Shown here: piece by piece, positions 46,615 to 56,367 of the stretch
Numbering within the stretch: position 1 is the first letter of the stretch
Layout of the letters: the number at the start of each line of letters is the position of its first letter
DNA from: Cytidiella melzeri
Taxonomy: Eukaryota; Basidiomycota; Agaricomycetes; Polyporales; Irpicaceae
Reading direction: 5' to 3'
Assembly (NCBI GenBank): GCA_022592445.1
Contig: JABYQR010000028.1
Location: 1 to 64,000, forward strand
DNA length: 64,000 nt
Translations under genes and position numbers: made by a program
Notes under the pieces: generated by a model
The model's database searches: none
Told to the model about the DNA's origin: nothing
The model's input: the letters and a program-made list of their open reading frames with translations, nothing else

Positions 46615-47504
46615 TTATCTCCTCCAAGGATTCCAAGGACAGGGGCCATCGAGGACCCCTTCATACGCTTCTGTGAAGCATTCCATAGCTTCTTCACCAT
46701 CGTTGTCAGCAGGACGGAGGCCAGTCCACCACCAGGTCCCTTCCCAAGGCCTGGCTCGCGCCTTTGAAAGCCATATGCCTTCCAGATACACCTCTAGTGC
46801 TGGTACACCAGCTCCCGGCCGGTCTCTCTGCATGTCCAACTCCCACCAGTATTCGTCGCCCAAACCCGTCTCTTCACCATTCTCATCAACCTCGGGTTCC
46901 TCTGCCAACTGGGTCCTTCAGAGCTCCTTCATCTCTTTCACTTCAGCAGAGTCTTCGTTGAGGCCATACTCATCATCCACTGACTGCTCCACATGCCATT
47001 GTTTGGCAAAATCTAATTCAGCGTAGATGGCGTCTTCTCGCTTTTCCGAGTCCTCCTCGTACGGCTTCACCTTCGACCATGTAGCCAACACCTCTGGCTT
47101 GAGGCGCAAGACAGACTGATCCGACGGAACGTCCCCATTCAACAGCTCTTGTATCGCATCAAACCAGAAGTAAAATGTCGCATGGCTTGGGGCGACGGGC
47201 TTCTTAGACGTTGCGCTGGTGTTGACATTGGCCTTGCTTTTGTCCACGCTACCACCGTCCTACGCAAATCATCAATAAGTGACGAATGAACCATGCAATG
47301 TAAGGAAGCATACCTCCGTCGTCTTTTTGTCAGCCTCCGAGACATGCTTTGCCTTCTTGCCTGCGACCTTGGATTCATCGTCCGCAGCGACGCTTGCACT
47401 CAGCTTGCGCTTCGCCGCCGCCGCCGCTGGCACCCATGCTAGTCTTCAGCAGAAATCTAGAGACAGAGGCAACAAACAGACTCCGTACCTGTGAGCGTTG
47501 ACAT
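46615..47504 (-). pseudogene. Trp-rich tandem family, copy 1 (in-frame TGA)
   Basis: First of three paralogues of an unrecognised family. Exons 47504-47489, 47438-47314 and 47259-46615 keep one frame over 262 codons. A lysine-rich, NLS-like start (AAKRKLSASVAADDE, GKKAKHVSEADKK) is followed by HATFYFWFDAIQELLNGD, LRLKPEVLATWSKV, then a TGA at 46918-46920, then the C-terminal motif WWELDMQRDRPGAGVPALE and WEGTWWWTGLRPADNDGEEA. Aligned with copy 2, the TGA falls exactly on a conserved tryptophan (EL-stop-RTQLAEE against QLWKAELAKN). Everything after it stays open to 46615. Either a young nonsense allele, a shortened protein, or removal by an unusually short 33-nt in-frame GTGAAA...CAG segment. 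Confidence 0.6.
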
Positions 47505-48199
47505 GTTGGAGAAAATAGACTGTGCCGAACTTGCTCCGGTCAGCTGGAAATCGACGCAGGATGATGGTGGTGAACGTACTGGAGTGCGAAACCGAGGTCA
47601 GTACTTATACGAGCTTGGACCTGAGACGGCGACTGGGTTGAGATTGGTGCTCTTTCCGCTCCGTTCCATCGCTCGCAATAGCCGAGTCACGCCCAAAGTC
47701 CGTTCATCGCGTAACATACGACCTGATCCATTGAGCCTGAGGATGATATGCGAGATATATGCGTGATACAGCGCCCGCTCCTCCGAGCGAGTTCTGATGG
47801 ACAATGGTGAGCACAGGTTTTGTGACGGTGCAGAACGTTTCCCAAAGACGACAGAACGAAAAATTATGTTGAATATTAGTAGCGAGCAGATATGCAACAA
47901 ACCTAGAGCTGTGGTGGACGAGATACAAACTGAACACAAGTGAATGATGAATAGACGGACGGCTGTTTTAAAGTAGATTTGAGGAAGAAGGAGCTTCGAG
48001 GGTGTAGAGGAAGAGTGGTCGCACAAATATAAATACCGTCAAAGCTAACAACGTTGCATGTAGCCAATAGCGTTCAAGTCTTGTAAGAATGACGCGGCGG
48101 GAAGACAGCGTACACGGGCCACCTAGGACAGAATACATCAACAGTTGATTCTGAGACGGCAGAAAGAGTCAGACGTACGTGACAGTCCCAAGTTGATTC
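47505..48199. other. Intergenic between Trp-rich copies 1 and 2
   Basis: Promoter of copy 1 and 3' flank of copy 2. A 142-codon minus-strand ORF (47598-48026) is hydrophobic in part but has no support as a gene. Confidence 0.35.
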
Positions 48200-49080
48200 T
48201 TATAGCGCTCCGGAGGCAAGCCTGTCGCCTAGGAATGACATGGCCCTTAAGCCCTCTGCATCGACAGAGCATATACCCGTCCACCACCACCTCCCATTGA
48301 ATGGGTCGCCTTTGCGGTAGGGGTTTAGCGATAACTCGAGCTCCATTGCTGGAGTCCCAGCCGTCGGCTTATCCCTCTGCATGGACACCTGCCACCACCA
48401 ACCGTCATCGTCTCCCGCATGACTGCTCTTGTCCCGCTTATTCTTCGCGAGCTCGGCCTTCCAGAGCTGATTCAGTTTCTTTGCCTCTTCGGTCTCATCT
48501 CCACCATCCTCCAAGCCAACAAGCCACTGACCAACATCGCCCAATGCATCGTCTACATATTCGTCCCTTTCCTCCTCTGAGTAATTCTGCAATTGCGACC
48601 AGGCTGCAAGCACTTCTGACTTGAGACGCACGACGGGGTCCTCGGGGCAGCCATCAAGTAACTCGTCTATTGCATCTGACCACAGGTAGAACGTCGCTTG
48701 GCTTTGCGCAGATCTAGGTTTCACGGAAACTACTTCATCTTCGTCGACTTCAGCCTCTGAATCGGTAGAATCATATTTCTAGCAAGTCCAGTCAACAGTA
48801 GCGCGACACGTGATGAGGGTAGCCCTACCTGCGCATCCTCCGTCTCTGAATCTATCTCAGTTGCCGCCTTTGACTCAGGCTGAGGGCTTGCCTTGGAAGG
48901 AGGTTTGACTGCTGATATGGAACCAGACCCAGATGTCGCCTCCTTCGAAGTGCCAGCGGATGCAGGCGCCGACTCCGAGGAGCCAGACTTCGCATCCTCT
49001 TGTCCACTCTTGGTCTTTTTCAGTGGAATTGGCTGGCCAACTTGCGCACTCGTGCTCAGTTTGCGCTTCCCTGTTGGCAT
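48200..49080 (-). CDS. Trp-rich tandem family, copy 2
   Basis: Intact paralogue of unknown function, 276 residues from exons 49080-48829 and 48778-48200. Start MPTGKRKLSTSAQVGQPIPL gives a basic, NLS-like N-terminus (KKTKSGQ). A Ser/Glu-rich linker follows (SETEDAQ-KYDSTDSEAEVDED), then QATFYLWSDAIDELLDGCPE, VVRLKSEVLAAWSQLQNYSE, QLWKAELAKNKRDK, and the C-terminal block DGWWWQVSMQRDKPTAGTPA with FNGRWWWTGICSVDAEGLRA. No signal peptide or membrane segment, so probably nuclear or cytosolic. I know no named domain with this WW-x(4)-QRDxPxAGxPA pattern. It serves as the reference for the broken copy 1. Confidence 0.7.
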
Positions 49081-49800
49081 AGATTGACGAATGTAAACAC
49101 CATGAGCTTCAAATCGGGAAGCATGAAGTAGTCAATACCTTTATGCCTAGCCATGTGCAATCCCAGCGAGTCCAGTAGTTGTTGCTAGTCAAGTTCGAGG
49201 CTTGTCGCGGTCAAAAGGAGAGGTCGGGGTTCAGCAGTCCCGTTATCACTGCTTTATATATCACGCTGGTCTGCGCCGTTGTGTACGTACTCATACGCGT
49301 GATTGGCGAGGCACAAATCACGCGACGCGTGGGGCGCCCTCGCTACAGACGAGCTTGGCGCAATGTTCACGTTCGCCGCGCGACGTGAATCCGACGGTGT
49401 TGCTTGACACGTAACTCCTCCGGGTGCAGTGATCATCGACCATAGTAGGAGGCGACTGGACAGCAAAATGCGCTGCGGTCTTGCAGAACGAGGACGGTCA
49501 CATGAATTACGCTGCGTGTCCTGAATTCACGCTGAATATGTTCTGTGGGTCCAATTGACGAAATGACGGACACGGAAGGAAATGTAACAAGATGGCTGGC
49601 AGTCGCACCGATGCGGATACCGCTGCCCAAAACACTCACGCGCGAACAGCATTTGCACCAGATAATATGAGACTGAGAAAAGAGGTCTGAGGCTACTCCG
49701 ACGACGAATTGCACAGAGTGACCTTCTAGCAGCTGCAGGAAGGACAAGGATTGTTACAATAAATCTTCCCTCTGCAAACATAGGGCAGCAAAGCACGTAC
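49081..49800. other. Intergenic between Trp-rich copies 2 and 3
   Basis: 720 bp with no supported gene. Holds the promoter of copy 2 and the 3' flank of copy 3; minus-strand ORFs at 49433-49823 overlap each other and carry no domain. Confidence 0.35.
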
Positions 49801-50629
49801 TCAGTCAAGACAGAAAGTGTCAATCATAACGTCCATGGCTTCCTCAGCGTCGTCATCGGCAGGGACGAAATCGGTCATCCACCAACCACTGTACAACTCG
49901 GTATCGCCTCCGCCGTGCCAACTCTTGAGTTTGATCTCCATTGCTGGCGCGCCGCCTGTCGGTCTCTCTCTGTGCAGGACGAGCTCCCACCACTCCAAGT
50001 AGGAATGAAACATTTTATCTTCCCCCTTCTCGTCGCTGCTCGCGTTCTTGTGTTTTGCATGGTGCTCGCGCCGTTTCGCGAGCTTCTCCCTAAAGACCTC
50101 CATTAGGGCATCCACACCTTCTGGTTCTTCGTCGTCTCGTAGCTCCGCGTCCCATTGGTAGACGTCTCTCGTGTATTCCTCGACGCAATCGGACTTCTCC
50201 ACCTCCGTAAGATGCGCCATGCGCGACCATGCTTCAAGCACCGCCGACTTCAGATGCAATCTGACGTCGTCGGCTTCGCGATGCTCCAGCATGTCCGATA
50301 TGGCTTTAGACCATAGATAGAATGTTGCTGTGCATGACCCAGACTCTACGGACTTTTCGTTGTCGACAGCTTTGCTCTCTTGAACGGGAAGCTGGCAGCA
50401 ACAACGTCAGTGAGTGACTATACGAGCATAGCATAAGTGAGCACATACCTCAATCGTCTCAGAGTCCCCGGTGGCTTCCCCCTGTCCGCTCCTTGTCCTT
50501 TTGATCGCTTGCTCGTCTGCCGTTGCGCTGAGGCTCAGCTTACGCTTCGCCACAGGCACACCTTGAAGTACGTGTAAGTCAGTGAGAATCGACAGAGGGG
50601 AGATGATCCTCACCGTCATCATGCTTCAT
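49801..50629 (-). CDS. Trp-rich tandem family, copy 3
   Basis: Third paralogue. Exons 50629-50614, 50561-50449 and 50391-49801 give 239 residues (MKHDDG, then VPVAKRKLSLSATADEQAIK). The first two exon junctions lie where those of copy 1 do, both using a 16-nt first coding exon. Core: CTATFYLWSKAISDMLEHRE, LHLKSAVLEAWSRMAHLTEV, then a charged helix (MEVFREKLAKRREHHAKHKN), and the C-terminal block LEWWELVLHRERPTGGAPAM with YSGWWMTDFVPADDDAEEAM. An in-frame upstream ATG at 50761 would add 44 residues, but the shorter start matches copy 1. Function unknown. It is divergent from ALG2, 200 bp away. Confidence 0.68.
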
Positions 50630-50828
50630 GGGTGTTAAAATGGTCTGTTGGGCGAAGCTCGAGACAAGGACTCGAGGACGGTTAAGAGACCAGTTGAGAG
50701 AGGCAGACTCATTCTGCGCTCTTGCAGCGCCAGTTGTGTGATTGCCGGTGTGGTTTGCCAAGTTGCAACGGGCGCTTCCCCTCTATACCGCAACCTGAAG
50801 CTTCAAGGCTCAAACTTGAACTCGAACT

Positions 50829-52516
50829 ATGACAGAACAGACCAGCACGAGAAAGCTTCGAATAGCCTTTGTCCATCCAGACCTGGGTATTGGCAAGTAC
50901 CATAGGTTCTTCGGTCACGCTTTGTTACTGACCTGTACGCGCAGGTGGTGCGGAACGTCTTGTGGTAGACGCAGCGCTCGGATTGCAAAAGCTCGGTCAT
51001 TCTGTGGATATATACACGTCGCATCACGACCCAAAGCATTGTTTCGAAGAGACGCGAGATGGTGCGTCTGTACTACCGCCACACAATGGTGCGCAGACCA
51101 CGAACCTTACCTAGGCACACTGTCCGTGCATGCACCAAAGCCTCCATTCCCCCGCTCACTCAAGGGCAAACTTCATATCTTATTCGCCAACGCACGCCAG
51201 CTTCATCTTGTGACGCACTTGCTCCGTCCGGGCTCGCCAAAATACGACGTGTTCTTCGTAGACCAGCTTTCGACCTGCGTGCCTTTGCTCAGAATCATTG
51301 GCAGGACTCGGGTCGTGTTTTACTGCCATTTCCCGGACAAGCTTCTTTCGGACGGTGCGTATGTAGAAGGGCAGGCCGGCAGAAACAGAGGGGGTATGAA
51401 ACGAATGTACCGATACCCGGTGGACAAGCTTGAAGAGGTCACCACACGTGAGTCCATGCAATATTGGCATGCGCCGCAACCAATAACTGTGCTGAATAGG
51501 ACAGTCTGACGTGATCCTCGTCAACTCTCAGTTCACGGGAAGAGTCTTTGAAGCACATTTTCCTTCTATCGGTGCCACCCCGACGGTCATTTACCCAGGT
51601 ATCAATCTTGCGGCGTATGCAGCAACTACCGTGGACTCGTCGGACTCTGACATCCTCCAAGTGATTTCGTGGGTACACTAGTTCAGTGTCTAGCTTCATT
51701 CTGACCTATTTGCAGAGAAAGGCCGACACTTCTTTCGCTGAACCGTTTCGAAAAGAAGAAGAATGCTGCGCTAGCCATCGATGCATTTGCAATGCTACTC
51801 AAAAAGCTCCCAAGTGACACGCCCTTACAGCATATGCGCCTCGTTCTCGCAGGTAATCATTACAATCGGTGGGAATGTGAGTCCTTCTGACGGTCGTCAT
51901 AGGCGGCTATGATCCACGGCTCGAAGACAACATGATGACACTCGTGCACCTCATCGACCGTGCCAAAGCCCATTCACTCTCGTACAACATCGTCACACCG
52001 AGCACATCATCAACCAACATTCCTCCATTCAACACCTCCGAGGACGACCCTTCCATCCTCTTCCTCCTTAACTTCACGACACCACAGCGCTCTGCGCTAC
52101 TCTCCGCTCCCTCTACTTTGGCACTCCTCTATACGCCGTCAAACGAGCACTTCGGCATTGGTCCAGTTGAGGCTATGGTGTGCGGGGTCCCCGTACTCGC
52201 ATGCAACAGCGGCGGTCCGACCGAGAGTGTCGTCGACTCAGACGAGGGTAGAACTGGTTGGCTACGCGAACCGGATCCTGATTTATGGGCGGATACGCTC
52301 CTCACTGTCGTGCGCATGAGTGAAGGCGAACGAAAAGCGTTAAGCGAACGAGCCAAACAGCGTGCTCGTGATAGTTTCGGAATGGAGGCAATGGCGAACG
52401 GTATTGCGGGTGCACTACTACGAGCAGTGGAGATGGGACCTGTGACGATCCCATTCGCTGTTTGGTCGGTGTTGCTCGCTTGCTTCTTCGTTTTCGTCGC
52501 GTATATCCTATCTTAA
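50829..52516 (+). CDS. ALG2: ALG2 alpha-1,3/1,6-mannosyltransferase
   Basis: GT4 glycosyltransferase on the cytosolic face of the ER that adds the second and third mannoses to dolichol-linked Man1GlcNAc2 for N-glycosylation. Start ATG 50829 ([20 protein letters not shown]). The first intron, 50893-50944, must use a GC donor (G|GCAAGT...CGCAG) to give the family sequence [20 protein letters not shown]. Then [99 protein letters not shown], the EX7E-type segment [20 protein letters not shown] with NSGGPTESV, and a C-terminal membrane helix [17 protein letters not shown]. About five introns. All expected motifs present. Confidence 0.93.
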
Positions 52517-52718
52517 TTTTTGTTCTGTGTGCCTTGACTGACTGTAAAGTACGCACCACATCATCAATATGATAATATGAAACATGTGCCCCCAATTACA
52601 ACTGCACGACTCGGGGTCCATCCTTATGTGACGTCGGCGGCTGCAGCGGCGCTTCAAGTCCAACCTGGCTACAACGCCCACCATCCGGGTTGAGAACACA
52701 CCAAGTCAACGAGGCACA

Positions 52719-54309
52719 ATGGCTGAAATCCGTCTACTTGTGCAGATAGCCTCATACAATACCAACCTCCAAGCAGAACGAGGTGTGCCGCAAGACCTTG
52801 TGGATTGGTTGGCTCCCACTTTCCAAGTCTCCTCCTTTCTAGCTCGAGAACCCAGAGCTCCAGATGTTGTAGCAGTAGGCTTTCAGGAGCTTCTACCGCT
52901 ACACATGGGCTGTGAGTATCTACCGTTCCGAAACCTATCTGGCTGGAGTTCATACTGTTGTTGTTTCCCTGATAGTGTCTGGCCTGTCCAAGAAAGTGAT
53001 CGAGGACCGGAACGCCCTCATCCTTTCGCAAATCGAGGAACATGCTCCGAACAAGGAGAAGTATGTCCTCATAGCCAAAATTGTCAACGTCGGTGTCGCA
53101 TTGCTGGTGTACGGACGCGACGACAGCGTAGGACGGAAAGTCGAGGACGTGCAGACACAGTGGACAGGCTGCGGACCGGGATTCATGGGCAACAAGGGCG
53201 CGGTTGGTGTGAGGTTCCGCGTGCGCGATGATGACGGAGGGGCAGGCGAGGTCTTTACGTACGTTGTCGAACCTTTGTATCGTATTCCTTCCGAACATGT
53301 TGAATACGTTATCTTCTTCTTTCCTTGCATGGCTTTTAGTTTCGTGTGTGCACACCTCACTGCGCACTCCCACAAACTCGAAAGAAGGATTGCGGATTAT
53401 CACCACATCGTTGGCTCGCTTCTCTTCCAACCGACCAACCCTTCGAACTCAAACGAACCGTCGACAATGTTCTCCACGTCCCACTTGTTCTTCTTCGGGG
53501 ACCTCAACTTCCGTCTCGACATGCCGCCTGACCATGATCTAGCCCACCCCTCACAGCTGGCGAATTTTGCGCGGCTGCTCGAAGACGAACGCGTCCGAGA
53601 AGATTTGAAGAAGTTTGACCAGCTTACGATTGAACGCGATCAGAACTGCAGCGCCTTCGTTGGCCTGAGGGAGGGAGAGTTCTGGAAGTTCAAGTGCAGC
53701 TACAAATACAAGCTAGGCGAGGTTGACAAGTACGAGTATGTAACCTTTTCTTGACACCTCTTAGTCAAATTCTGCTGACCCCCTCGCTTGACAGTTTGAA
53801 GCGACACCCAGCTTGGACCGACAGGGTCATGTACACGACTCACACCGATTCACCAGATACTCCACACAACTCAAACATCACCAACGCCCTGTACACATCC
53901 ATACCCTCGTATACAACATCAGACCATGTACGTTCATTTTCTACGCTCAATTTCTTCAACCTGCCCTCTTCGATCATACACTCTCAACGACACACCCACT
54001 TTCTAGAAACCCATCGTAACGGTTCTCCTTCTCCCCAAACCTTCTCTTCCACCTTCAACGCTCACTACTCCCCGGCCAACCCCTCCTCTTCTACAACTTC
54101 CCTCACAATACAACCCCCGCCCGGATCCTCACGCATCTTTGAAGCGATACACAGGCAAAACGCTCGATAGACTTGTCGGCTACTGCTGGTGGTTGCTCAC
54201 CATCCTCGGCGCCGGCTCGCCGGTCTTCGGGCTAGGCAACTTCGCTCTGGGACTAGGATTCTGGGGCTGGTGGCGGTCAAAGCCACATGTGGCGATGGAT
54301 CCAAGCTGA
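52719..54309 (+). CDS. Inositol polyphosphate 5-phosphatase with C-terminal membrane anchor
   Basis: Mg-dependent phosphatase removing the 5-phosphate from phosphoinositides or inositol phosphates. ATG 52719 starts LLVQIASYNTNLQAERGVPQ; catalytic motifs follow: PDVVAVGFQELLPLHMG, an in-frame splice into LSGLSKKVIEDRNALI, GPGFMGNKGAVGVRF (family hallmark), FVCAHLTAHSHKLERRIADY, LFFFGDLNFRLD, LREGEFWKFKCSYKY, and KRHPAWTDRVMY with SDHKPIV at the last junction. After a Pro-rich linker the end is strongly hydrophobic (VGYCWWLLTILGAGSPVFGL, NFALGLGFWGWW), indicating a tail anchor. Many introns. Lipid specificity unknown. Confidence 0.88.
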
Positions 54310-54885
54310 GGAAGAGCGGCAATGTGCTATTTATTTTCTCATCATTGCTTTCCCGTCATTGTATCTTGCTTTCTTTACTTCTTGATTCTGACTGCACATC
54401 GCTCGTTCCGGACGGACAAGTGTATGTACTACGGAGGTTTAGATATTGTCAAAGACGGCTATATACAAGAGTTTGTGCTCGGTTCTACCATATACAAAAG
54501 AACGATTGAGCCACTACTGCGTGTATGGAATTCCGATTTGGCATGCTTCATTGCCCGCATACTCCCCCGCCTCTTATAAGCAGTTACGTAGTACTTGTAA
54601 CCGGCTACTACAGTGGTGGTAGGCAGGTGTAGGATCGTTGTGTTTGACAGTTCTATTCCTCACCGCTTTATTCGCCGGTTCGTTCGTCTTCCGAGACAAG
54701 CTCTACCGACAGAAAGCTCCGCATTTATAGCCGAACTCGACAGTTTTCTGCTTCTGGTAGATGGCACTGCCTTCACATTGTCAGAGATCAAGAATTTCGG
54801 CCTTTCTGGTGGACGCGGTTGAGCAGAAGGCAGGCTAACAGGATATTTATCTTGATGAACGCTTCGCTTGGAGACAAAGTCCACC
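54310..54885. other. Intergenic, no confident gene
   Basis: 3' flank of the phosphatase and ORFs without domains; the decayed kinase relic may extend into its right part. Confidence 0.3.
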
Positions 54886-55330
54886 CTATGCAGCTGAGGT
54901 GGGATGCCAGGTACGGCTGCTAGGTGGTGACAAAGATCCGGAACTTTGAGGAAGGGATGGTTCGTGTGAGTCGAGAGGTGCCGCGCATGAAGGGTGTTGG
55001 CTCATCGTGAGCTCGTCCAGTTCCTGCAGAGCCCAATGTTGCCGAAGGACCCTTATTTTGCTACATCTAACTGGAAATTTCTGCTTCTTCACCCAGGTTT
55101 GGCAGTGGGTCCTCCCTCTATCTTCATTTGCCGACACATCTCCTCCGCAAATGACTTCAGAAACAGAGGGAATGTTATTGGCTTTCAGGTCAGCACATAT
55201 CTGCCGCTCTGCAGTGAGGCAGTCATGTACTACCTACCGTGTGTCCTTCAGATACACTAGCTCGTGCAACTCCATAGCAAACACGAGGTAACTACAAGTA
55301 TTACGGCCAATGGCAGAGTAAGAGCAGAAG
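54886..55330 (-). pseudogene. FunK1-like kinase relic, left copy
   Basis: A minus-strand reading shows AIGRNTCSYLVFAMELHELV, YLKDTR, a stop at 55234-55236, then VVHDCLTAERQICADLKAN, IPSVSEVICGGDV, and degenerate sequence towards 54886 (RVLRQHWALQELDELT). This order (IGR..., LVxLKDxWR, ExxIxxxLK, VxxVxCGGDV, then RQHxxL) resembles the N-lobe of fungal FunK1 kinases, which are expanded and often transposon-associated in Agaricomycetes. The stop and lack of a catalytic loop mark it as dead. Identification from recalled family pattern only. Confidence 0.45.
55184..55270 (+). repeat. Diverged inverted repeat, left arm
   Basis: About 87 bp that is the reverse complement, with roughly one mismatch in eight to ten bases, of 55338-55426. 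It covers the LKDTW/TAERQICADL part of the kinase relic. Confidence 0.65.
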
Positions 55331-55337
55331 AACGGGT

Positions 55338-55426
55338 GTTGCACAAGCTGGTGTTTCTGAAGGACACATGGCGGGATGTACATGACTGCCTCACTGCAGA
55401 GCGGCAGATATGCGCTGACCTGAGAG
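55338..55426 (-). repeat. Diverged inverted repeat, right arm
   Basis: Partner of 55184-55270, separated by a 67-bp spacer. Confidence 0.65.
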
Positions 55427-55557
55427 CAAATACTTCTTCCCCTGCGTATTGTAAGGGTTTGTGGGAGGATTCGCCTGAGCAGAGCTCTCAAGCTCCTGAA
55501 ATCCACCATAGAGGCAGTAAAGGGTATCAGCTACCTCCTGCTTCAAATCAGCTGAAA
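55338..55557 (+). pseudogene. FunK1-like kinase relic, right copy
   Basis: A plus-strand frame reads LHKLVFLKDTWRDVHDCLTA, ERQICADLRANTSSPAYCKG and ends near 55557. It is the inverted partner of the left relic, keeps LKDTWR intact, but soon loses similarity and has no catalytic motifs. A minus-strand segment overlapping it (55391-55791: LKQEVADTLYCLYGGFQELE) is unrecognised and may be another relic. Confidence 0.4.
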
Positions 55558-56367
55558 TAAGAAATGGAAGTTCTGGAGATAGATCATGCTCCTTTGAAAT
55601 GTGCGCCTTTAGAATCCGTGATGTGAGGGACCCCATTGAATTGAGTACTGTATCTCTCCTGAGACTGATGAAGCATTCACAAAGACTTGATAGAGTTTTC
55701 TTTCGAGACCTCGAAAAGCACACCGGCAGAAACTAACACCTTTGGGCATCCAGAGTATGACTTCTCTGGAGACTTTCATCAACTCGGCCATGAAGTATCG
55801 GAAGTCCCAAGGCCCGCTACAGTAGCCTTCTATGTCAATCCGTGCTCGAGTTCAAGCCGTTGGCTTGGGGTACGTCTTGTCAATAACAATTGTAGCTTCC
55901 CCAATGAGATTTTAGGGAGTATTGTCGTTGTAGATATGTTGACCAAGGAGAGGCAAAAAGAGGAACACACGGCTATTTTCTGTGCGTATACAAAATCGAG
56001 CTGTGTTAGCCACTAGGTTAACCACTCAGCGCGGGTGGTTTGAATTCAAACTAGAGGAATTGCTATTTCAGGAAGTGGGCGGGATTGAATTCGATTTGTA
56101 CGCACATTTTTCTGCTGCAGGCCGTACACAACGCTGACAAACAAAGAGCCTCAATGCACGCACTCCATGAAAGTGATTGCAATGGTAGGTTGAATAGATT
56201 AATCAGATTTTACCAAAGTGCATAAGACAAAATCACAAGCGCCGAAAATGTATCACCACGAAAGGCGGGTTACAGGATCTAACGGATGCAAGCAGGAACC
56301 TAAACATATGTGTGAATTTGAGCAACAAACAGAGCGTGAGGGACTGAGTACGAACGCCGTACAAGAT
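55558..56367. other. Intergenic, possible decayed sequence
   Basis: Contains the unrecognised minus-strand fragment to 55791 (MAELMKVSREVILWMPKGVS) and otherwise nothing I can support. 3' flank of the MFS gene. Confidence 0.3.

Noticed and set aside
46905..46940. A 33-nt intron removing the TGA of Trp-rich copy 1 as the default model
   Set aside because: It is shorter than every other intron traced here (about 50 nt or more) and would delete residues conserved in copy 2; kept only as an alternative.
47598..48026. 142-codon ORF between Trp-rich copies 1 and 2
   Set aside because: Lies in promoter-like DNA and resembles no protein I know; the frame seems fortuitous.
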